Assembly: GCA_017445525.1 (NCBI GenBank)
Contig: JAFSTZ010000427.1
Coordinates: 1-5,654, forward strand
Source of the DNA: Eubacterium sp.
GTDB taxonomy: Bacteria; Bacillota; Clostridia; Lachnospirales; Lachnospiraceae
DNA: 5,654 nt
Reading direction: 5' to 3'
The notes under the pieces are model-generated. The model had not been told where the DNA came from. It made no database searches and saw only the letters and a list, made by a program, of their open reading frames with translations. The position numbers were made by a program, and so were the translations under genes. Positions 1 to 4,326 of the stretch are shown piece after piece; position 1 is the first letter of the stretch; each line of letters opens with the position of its first letter.

Positions 1-173
1 AAATACAGGATAAACAGATCTACCTTACCGCAATACCTCTCTATCTCAGACAGATTATTCCCAAGCACGGTGACTTTGAAATGTAATTCGTCCAGGCGGT
101 TTTTGATCCCGCGCACCATGACGCTTTGACTAAGCTCTATGATAACAATTTGGATTTCTTCCTTATTCTTCAA
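1..173 (-). CDS. Receiver-like (response-regulator-type) protein, N-terminal fragment
   Basis: Only the first 57 codons are visible; the rest lies beyond the left edge. The reading begins MKNKEEIQIVIIELSQSVMV and runs to a hydrophobic strand, VDLFILY. This pattern of beta strand, helix (RGIKNRLDEL), second strand (FKVTVLG), helix (LSEIERYCG) and third strand matches the first half of a CheY-like receiver domain, where the third strand normally ends at the phosphorylated Asp. That Asp position would fall right at the window edge and cannot be read. The acidic pair that follows strand 1 in canonical receivers (DD) reads as EL here, so metal binding and phosphorylation may be lost. The TTG start is chosen because a good Shine-Dalgarno lies 9 nt upstream, while an in-frame GTG at 221-219 sits at or before the predicted transcription start. 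The gene has its own strong promoter. Any output domain, for example GGDEF or DNA-binding, is unknown. The fold is inferred by eye from a fragment. Confidence 0.55.
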   Translation of the reverse strand, partial: MKNKEEIQIVIIELSQSVMVRGIKNRLDELHFKVTVLGNNLSEIERYCGKVDLFILY

Positions 174-182
174 CTGCCATTT

Positions 183-191
183 CTCCTCTCT
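183..191 (-). promoter_or_regulatory. Ribosome binding site that fixes the TTG start of the receiver-like gene
   Basis: On the minus strand this reads AGAGAGGAG, ending 9 nt before TTG at 173-171. The nearby ATG at 180-178 gives only a five-codon frame, and the ATG at 208-206 gives a 12-codon frame ending inside the TTG start. TTG is therefore the supported start. Confidence 0.6.
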
Positions 192-223
192 GTCGCATAC
201 TGCTTCATGATAATCGTACACAC

Positions 224-252
224 ATTATAGCAGAAACCGCCTATACCGTCAA
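224..252 (-). promoter_or_regulatory. Sigma-A type promoter of the receiver-like gene
   Basis: The minus strand has TTGACG (252-247), a 17-bp spacer, and a perfect TATAAT (229-224). The spacer ends in TGC, giving an extended -10 (TGC-TATAAT). Transcription would start near 217, giving a leader of about 44 nt before TTG. A dyad, CACTT-CAAT-AAGTG at 255-268 (7 bp per arm if a G-T pair is allowed, 253-270), directly abuts the -35 and could be an operator; that part is inference. Confidence 0.8.
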
Positions 253-296
253 GTCACTTCAATAAGTGGCAAAAACTCTGTGACGAATGGCATCGC

Positions 297-329
297 AAAA
301 ATTAAAAGCCTTGCTTGCGCAAGGCTTTT
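297..329 (-). terminator. Intrinsic terminator after the wall-hydrolase gene
   Basis: An 11-bp perfect stem (304-314 with 319-329, core AAGCCTTGC/GCAAGGCTT) closes a 4-nt loop. On the minus strand it is followed by TTTTAATTTTT. It sits 20 nt past the stop codon of the secreted hydrolase gene. The plus strand also shows a run of T after the stem, so it could work in both directions, but no plus-strand gene needs it. It separates the upstream operon from the promoter of the receiver-like gene. Confidence 0.85.
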
Positions 330-348
330 TTCTATTCTATCATGTCTA

Positions 349-1617
349 TCAACCCGGTGAGTCCTTGAGGACCATAACCGTATGTGATCCCTCCGCTACC
401 AGTATGTCGCCTCGTTGGAGGTTGTTAGGATTGCTGATATACCGGCTTGCAGTATAAACCGTGAAAAGGCCGGTCTTCTTTAATTCATTTGCCATGTTTC
501 CGGTATAGAAAGTATCATTTACATTTGGGAACGGTATAGTTCCGTTATATGCATAGTAACCGCAGTTGACGCATAGCCTGATAAGCGATGAGCAGTCAGC
601 CTCACACGGCGTCTTTATGTTCTTCAATACCCAGTTGACCTTCTGTGCCTCGATAAAGCTCGTATTTCTCTTGTCCTGCGCATAGCCGATGTTATCGTTG
701 GCACAGGCCTGCTCCATGGCTTTCGCCATCATATCGGCAGCCGCCTCATCGTTGCAGCGGATCATCTTGTTCCATCCGTTCTTGTACCAGGCGCGTATGT
801 AAACCTCACGACCTGTCTGGTCTCCCGGTATGCCGTTGTTTATGGAATACCTCTCATTTATGGAGGCATGTCCTATAGCTACATCCGTCTCTGCCACGAT
901 GATCTCGGGAGCCTTGGTATACGCAGGTGTCGCTGTAGGCTTTGGCGTAGCTGTTGCAGCAGAACTCGGTAACGGCGGAACAGTCACGGTAGGCTCAGAT
1001 GTTACTGTGATACCCGGTGGTACCGTAACCGCCGGTGTCTTGGTCGGCTTCGGAGTCGATGTGGCTGCAGGCGTCTTCGTCGGTTTCGGAGTCGATGTGG
1101 CTGCAGGCTTCTTCGTCGGCTTTGGTGTTGCTGAAGCCTTGGCACTCGCCGTCGGTTTCGGCGTCGATGATGACTTTGCCGTCGATGTCGGCTTAGTTGT
1201 CGCTGTAGCTTTGGGAGTTGCTGTAGCAGGCGCCGCAGTTGGCATGGAACCGTCAGTTCCCCTTACAGTCAGCCTGCAGGTGTACTTTTTGCCCTTGACC
1301 TCACCGGTAACATAAGCCATGCCTTTTTTAATACCCTTGACCTTTACGCTGACCTCATCTGATCTGCGTATGCGGATATATTTACCGTCCGAGCTGCTGA
1401 TGGACCACTTTACCTTCTTGTCGGCATTCTCCATGACCAGCTTTCTGACCTTGCCAACCTTGATATACATCCTTTTCTGGCTCAGCGCAATCTTCGACGT
1501 CACGGTGATGTCCTTCGCCTGCGAAACCATCTCGCCGGAAGGATACACCGATGCTCCCATCAAACCGAGCACCAGCGCTATCGCCAGACTTCTCCTTTTT
1601 TTCCTGGATACCCTCAA
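349..1617 (-). CDS. Secreted modular cell-wall hydrolase (Ig-like domain, Thr/Pro linker, NlpC/P60-like peptidase)
   Basis: This is a complete 422-residue protein. Residues 1-35 form a signal peptide: a basic n-region (RKKRR), a hydrophobic stretch at about 11-25, and probable cleavage after SQA near residue 34. Residues about 42-118 look like a bacterial Ig-like (Big_2-type) beta domain with KVKWSISSSDG and a closing YTCRLTV strand. Residues about 121-238 are a low-complexity linker of TPKPT and TKTPAATS units. The C-terminal domain (about 244-417) resembles NlpC/P60-like endopeptidases found in phage endolysins and clostridial secreted proteins: AIGHASINERY, GDQTGREV, a WY-containing strand, NDNIGYAQDKRN, the likely catalytic Cys342 in EADCSSL, RGDIL, and the likely catalytic His412 in GSHTVMVL. 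The expected role is cutting peptide bonds in peptidoglycan outside the membrane; the exact bond is not deducible. No LPXTG, choline-binding or SLH anchor is visible. The gene starts at TTG, 12 nt after the ackA stop, and ends before a clear terminator, so it is probably co-transcribed with ackA. Confidence 0.8.
   Translation of the reverse strand: MRVSRKKRRSLAIALVLGLMGASVYPSGEMVSQAKDITVTSKIALSQKRMYIKVGKVRKLVMENADKKVKWSISSSDGKYIRIRRSDEVSVKVKGIKKGMAYVTGEVKGKKYTCRLTVRGTDGSMPTAAPATATPKATATTKPTSTAKSSSTPKPTASAKASATPKPTKKPAATSTPKPTKTPAATSTPKPTKTPAVTVPPGITVTSEPTVTVPPLPSSAATATPKPTATPAYTKAPEIIVAETDVAIGHASINERYSINNGIPGDQTGREVYIRAWYKNGWNKMIRCNDEAAADMMAKAMEQACANDNIGYAQDKRNTSFIEAQKVNWVLKNIKTPCEADCSSLIRLCVNCGYYAYNGTIPFPNVNDTFYTGNMANELKKTGLFTVYTASRYISNPNNLQRGDILVAEGSHTVMVLKDSPG
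1034..1141 (-). repeat. 36-bp tandem repeat encoding the TPKPTKTPAATS linker
   Basis: Two nearly identical 36-bp copies (1034-1069 and 1070-1105, differing at only a few positions) are followed by a diverged third copy (about 1106-1141). Each encodes a 12-residue unit of the Thr/Pro/Lys linker, protein residues about 165-200. Shorter TPKPT/TPKAT units flank it. The period is a multiple of three, so gain or loss of copies would keep the frame and change linker length. The same bias makes a long false reading frame on the plus strand. Confidence 0.85.
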
Positions 1618-1623
1618 GATAAA

Positions 1624-1632
1624 CCCCCTTTA
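1624..1632 (-). promoter_or_regulatory. Ribosome binding site of the wall-hydrolase gene, overlapping the ackA stop
   Basis: The minus strand reads TAAAGGGGG, in which TAA is the ackA stop codon. The G run ends 6 nt before the TTG start at 1617-1615. The overlap of stop codon and Shine-Dalgarno suggests that terminating ribosomes help start the next gene; translational coupling is inferred. Confidence 0.65.
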
Positions 1633-2826
1633 CTTAACAAGCGCCACGGTTTCTCTTGCGATAGCCAGCTCCTCGTTGGTCGGCACCACAAGAACCTTCA
1701 CCTTTGAATCAGGCGTCGAGATGATGGTCTCCTCACCTCTCACCTTGTTTTTCTCACGATCGATGCTGATCCCCATATATCCGAAGTTCGCCATGATCTG
1801 CTCTCTCACAACGCCGTTGTTCTCTCCGAGACCGGCGGTAAATGCTATGGCGTCCACTCCGTTCAGCGCTGCGATATAAGCACCGATATACTTGGTCACA
1901 CGGTAAGCAAACACATCCACAGCAAGCTCTGCCTTGGTGTTGCCCTGTGATGCCGCAGCATCGAGATCTCTGAAGTCGCTTGACACGCCACCTGACAGAC
2001 CGTAAACACCAGACTCCTTGTTCAGTATCGTCATTACTTCTTCAAGTGATTTGTCGAGGCAGTGAGCGAGATACTCAACGATGGTAGGATCGATATCACC
2101 GCAGCGGGTTCCCATAACAAGACCCTCCATCGGTGTCATACCCATACTGGTATCAACGACGTTTCCGTTCTCTATAGCTGATACGCTTGCGCCGTTTCCG
2201 AGGTGGCACACAATAACCTTGGAGTGCTTCGGATCAAGTCCCAAAATATCGTAATCCCTTCCGGATACAAAGCTGTGGCTCGTTCCGTGAAATCCGTAAC
2301 GGCGAACTTTATATTTTTCATAATACTCATAAGGAAGTCCGTACATAAATGCGATGGGCTCCATAGTCTGATGGAACGCCGTGTCAAAAACTCCGACATT
2401 CGGCACGCCCGGCAGCTTCGCCTGACAAGCTCTGACACCGATAAGGTTTGCCGGATTGTGGAGCGGTGCAAGCGGAGAAACCTCCTCAACACCCTTGATA
2501 ACTTCCTCATCGATAACAACCGACTTGGTGAACTTCTCACCACCGTGCACAAGTCTGTGGCCGATGGCATCTATCTCCTCAAGCGAAGATATCACTCCGT
2601 GCTCAGGATCTATCAGCGCATCTATAACCATACCGATCGCAACCTCATGATCCGGCATAGCCTTCTCTATCACGATCTTCTCACCCGTCTTTGCAGGTGT
2701 ATGATTCAATCTTCCATCGATGCCGATACGCTCACAGAGTCCTACCGCAAGCGCCTGCTCCGTCTCGGAATCGATCAGCTGATACTTCAGAGACGAACTT
2801 CCACAGTTGATAACAAGAACCTTCAT
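1630..2826 (-). CDS. ackA: Acetate kinase
   Basis: This is a complete 398-residue protein of the usual family length. It interconverts acetyl phosphate plus ADP with acetate plus ATP in the cytoplasm, the ATP-yielding last step of acetate fermentation. All signature regions are present: N-terminal LVINCGSSSLK (Asn7), HRLVHGGEKF (Arg91), VFDTAFHQTM (Asp148), RYGFHGTSH (His180), HLGNGAS, GTRCGDIDP (Arg241), FTAGLGEN, and TNEEL near the C-terminus (Glu385). These match the catalytic and substrate-binding residues known from the Methanosarcina enzyme, so it should be active. The start is ATG, with GGGAGG (2841-2836) 9 nt upstream. The usual partner pta is not beside it in this window; upstream lies a coiled-coil gene and downstream a secreted wall hydrolase. 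Propionate or butyrate kinase is less likely given the close match to acetate kinase motifs. Confidence 0.97.
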   Translation of the reverse strand: MKVLVINCGSSSLKYQLIDSETEQALAVGLCERIGIDGRLNHTPAKTGEKIVIEKAMPDHEVAIGMVIDALIDPEHGVISSLEEIDAIGHRLVHGGEKFTKSVVIDEEVIKGVEEVSPLAPLHNPANLIGVRACQAKLPGVPNVGVFDTAFHQTMEPIAFMYGLPYEYYEKYKVRRYGFHGTSHSFVSGRDYDILGLDPKHSKVIVCHLGNGASVSAIENGNVVDTSMGMTPMEGLVMGTRCGDIDPTIVEYLAHCLDKSLEEVMTILNKESGVYGLSGGVSSDFRDLDAAASQGNTKAELAVDVFAYRVTKYIGAYIAALNGVDAIAFTAGLGENNGVVREQIMANFGYMGISIDREKNKVRGEETIISTPDSKVKVLVVPTNEELAIARETVALVK

Positions 2827-2900
2827 TGATCACTACCTCCCAAAATCATTTTATATTTTCACGTTATTCTAATTCAGTATATTTATATAAATACGCCGGA
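2827..2900 (-). promoter_or_regulatory. AT-rich ackA leader with weak candidate promoter
   Basis: This 74-bp gap carries the ackA Shine-Dalgarno (GGGAGG, 2841-2836). Two -10-like hexamers are visible on the minus strand, TATACT (2881-2876) and TATAAA (2855-2850), but neither has a good -35 at 16-18 bp. A perfect 14-bp AT palindrome lies at 2880-2893. No stem with a T run marks termination of the upstream gene. ackA may be read through from the rsmD promoter, with or without a weak extra start here. Confidence 0.3.
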
Positions 2901-3575
2901 TCACTTAACGAAAGCTTCCTCATCAAGTTCCAACGGCTCAGCAGCTGCCTTCTCCGTAGCCGGCTCAAGCTGTATCTCCTGATCGCTGTCGGCAGGCTTG
3001 TCTGCTCCTCCCGATACCGGAGCCGCTCCGCCCATCTGTCCCATCAACTCACTGATGTTACCGTCTATGATATTGACACTCTGCTTCAATGCATCCTGAT
3101 ATCTCTGATGAACAGCCTCAGCATCCTTGAGTCCCTGCTGGATATGAAGCTTTGCATCAGTCAAAAGATCGTTGGTATAGGCGAGAGCACCGCGTCGCAT
3201 ATCATCGCTCTCTCTGGCAGCCTGATCAAGCAGCGCCGTTGCCTCTTCGTTGGCCTGACGCATGATCTCCTCAGCCCTGGTATACGCAGCCTGCATGATC
3301 TCGCTCTCGTCGAGCAGCTGATCCGTCCTGGCCTGAGCCTGTGAAAGCATGGTCTCTGCTCTTTTCTGCGCCTCGTTCAGTATGTCATCCCTGTTGGTGA
3401 TAACCTTCTGATATCTGCGTATCTCATCAGGCGCATTCAGACGAAGCTCCTCCAGAAGATCATAAAGCTCATCCTTATCGACAGTTATCTTGTTCGGATA
3501 GATCCTTGACGGTTTGCAGGTCTCCAGATACTGATAGATATCCTCGATGGTCTGCTCAATCTTTGACGCGTTCAT
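2901..3575 (-). CDS. Coiled-coil protein, DivIVA-like or 'ATPase subunit-like', function unknown
   Basis: The protein has 224 residues, is soluble, and shows no signal peptide or membrane segment. Residues 1-50 are a short ordered region (KIEQTIEDIYQYLETCK, then a YPNKITVDKDELYDLLEELR segment). Residues about 50-165 form a long charged helix rich in Ala, Glu, Gln and Arg with heptad-like spacing, a probable coiled coil. Residues about 180-224 are a flexible acidic tail (GGAAPVSGG, DSDQEIQLEP, LDEEAFVK). Such proteins in Clostridia are often named ATPase or V-type ATPase subunit H only because of the coiled coil; no nucleotide-binding motif is present. A scaffold or division/envelope role like DivIVA is a guess. 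The start is ATG at 3575-3573, not the GTG at 3581, because the GGAGGG Shine-Dalgarno overlaps that GTG. It lies 18 nt after rsmD, so the two share an operon. Confidence 0.8.
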   Translation of the reverse strand: MNASKIEQTIEDIYQYLETCKPSRIYPNKITVDKDELYDLLEELRLNAPDEIRRYQKVITNRDDILNEAQKRAETMLSQAQARTDQLLDESEIMQAAYTRAEEIMRQANEEATALLDQAARESDDMRRGALAYTNDLLTDAKLHIQQGLKDAEAVHQRYQDALKQSVNIIDGNISELMGQMGGAAPVSGGADKPADSDQEIQLEPATEKAAAEPLELDEEAFVK

Positions 3576-3580
3576 AAACA

Positions 3581-3586
3581 CCCTCC
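3581..3586 (-). promoter_or_regulatory. Ribosome binding site fixing the start of the coiled-coil gene
   Basis: The minus strand reads GGAGGG followed by TGTTT and then ATG (3575-3573), a spacing of 5-6 nt. The GTG two codons upstream takes its first base from this site and so cannot be the start. Confidence 0.8.
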
Positions 3587-3593
3587 GTAAGTT

Positions 3594-4148
3594 TTATTTT
3601 TTCTTTATAAAAATATGCCTGTTGCTTTTATAATCCTTAATCCTGTATATCTCAAAGCAGCTATCATCCAAAAACTCCATATCTGTCTCAAGAGCCGCCT
3701 CGATGATCACCAACGTATCCGGACCGACCGCAGACGATACCGACAATGCCTGCACCAGTCTCTCCTCATATCCTGCGTGATACGGCGGATCCGCAAAGAT
3801 GATATCATACGCTCTGCTGTCAGACATGTAACCGCCGAGAGCCGCCATCACATCCATAGCGTATACAGTGGCATCATCTGATAGCTTCGTCTTGGTGAGA
3901 TTCTCCTTGATACAAGAAAGGGCTTTCTTATCTCTTTCGACAAACGATGCATGTCCGGCGCCTCTGCTGAGCGCCTCGATCCCGATACCTCCCGATCCGG
4001 CAAACAGATCCAGGAATCTGCATCCCGGTATGTCATCCTGAAGGATATTGAACAAAGTTTCCTTGATCCGGTCCTGAGTCGGTCTGACATCAAGCCCCGG
4101 AGGAGAAACCAGATTTATCCTTCTGGCCTTACCTGCTATAACTCTCAT
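3594..4148 (-). CDS. rsmD: 16S rRNA (guanine(966)-N2)-methyltransferase
   Basis: This is a complete 184-residue protein of normal family length. It uses S-adenosylmethionine to methylate N2 of a guanine in the 16S rRNA (G966 in E. coli numbering) during assembly of the small ribosomal subunit. Family marks are the N-terminal MRVIAGKARR, RPTQDRIKETLFNIL (22-36), the SAM-binding FLDLFAGSGGIGIEALSRGA (45-64), an acidic ERD at the end of strand 2 (71-73), and the catalytic DPPY (120-123) typical of base N-methyltransferases. The start ATG has only a weak Shine-Dalgarno (GTGAG, 8 nt upstream), so translation may be modest. In many Firmicutes coaD follows rsmD directly; here the next gene is a coiled-coil protein. 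The promoter at 4257-4285 gives it a leader of about 100 nt. Confidence 0.95.
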   Translation of the reverse strand: MRVIAGKARRINLVSPPGLDVRPTQDRIKETLFNILQDDIPGCRFLDLFAGSGGIGIEALSRGAGHASFVERDKKALSCIKENLTKTKLSDDATVYAMDVMAALGGYMSDSRAYDIIFADPPYHAGYEERLVQALSVSSAVGPDTLVIIEAALETDMEFLDDSCFEIYRIKDYKSNRHIFIKKK

Positions 4149-4188
4149 ATATGATTCTCACTTGATCGTTTTTAACCTGTATCAACGC

Positions 4189-4215
4189 ATCCGAACAGTT
4201 CGTTGTATATCGGAT
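4189..4215 (-). other. Inverted repeats in the rsmD leader
   Basis: ATCCGA (4189-4194) and TCGGAT (4210-4215) form a 6-bp stem with a 15-nt loop. A second dyad, CGAAC-A-GTTCG (4192-4202), shares bases with the first arm, so the two foldings exclude each other. No T run follows, so it is not a terminator. Whether it acts as an RNA switch, a protein site or nothing is unknown. Confidence 0.35.
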
Positions 4216-4256
4216 ATTCTGCATATAAATACGGGTTTTATATAAATGACAGTGAT

Positions 4257-4285
4257 AGTATACTATAAAATCAAGTTTTTTTCAA
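4257..4285 (-). promoter_or_regulatory. Sigma-A type promoter of the rsmD operon
   Basis: The minus strand has TTGAAA (4285-4280), a 17-bp spacer and TATACT (4262-4257). It lies in the 178-bp gap after recG, in AT-rich DNA. Transcription would start near 4250. A 10-bp direct repeat, AAAAACTTGA, occurs twice at an 11-bp period (4291-4282 and 4280-4271) over the -35 and spacer. It should drive rsmD, the coiled-coil gene and probably ackA and the hydrolase gene. Confidence 0.75.
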
Positions 4286-4326
4286 GTTTTTATAAAACGA
4301 CGATCAAATGATTCTACTACTGTCTA

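Noticed and set aside
830..1315. Long plus-strand frame rich in Val, Gly and Phe (VGFGVDVAAG units)
   Set aside because: It is the antisense shadow of the Thr/Pro linker repeats in the secreted hydrolase gene. It has no sensible Shine-Dalgarno or terminator, and the minus-strand frame has clear domains.
1319..1879. Plus-strand frame of 186 codons
   Set aside because: It lies across the well-supported 3' end of ackA and the 5' end of the hydrolase gene, and has no recognisable domain.
2203..2829. Plus-strand frame of 208 codons, basic in composition
   Set aside because: It lies fully antisense to the conserved ackA coding sequence; its product looks like a random shadow.
3579..3581. GTG as the start of the coiled-coil gene
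   Set aside because: It overlaps the Shine-Dalgarno GGAGGG; the ATG two codons later has correct spacing.
4192..4202. Possible Gram-positive SOS (LexA) box, CGAAC/GTTCG
   Set aside because: The Bacillus-type box needs four bases between the GAAC and GTTC halves (CGAAC-N4-GTTCG). Here only one base separates the halves, so it does not fit.
4263..4326. Intrinsic terminator for recG
   Set aside because: There are A and T runs and small AT palindromes after the stop, but no GC-containing stem followed by a T run on the minus strand.
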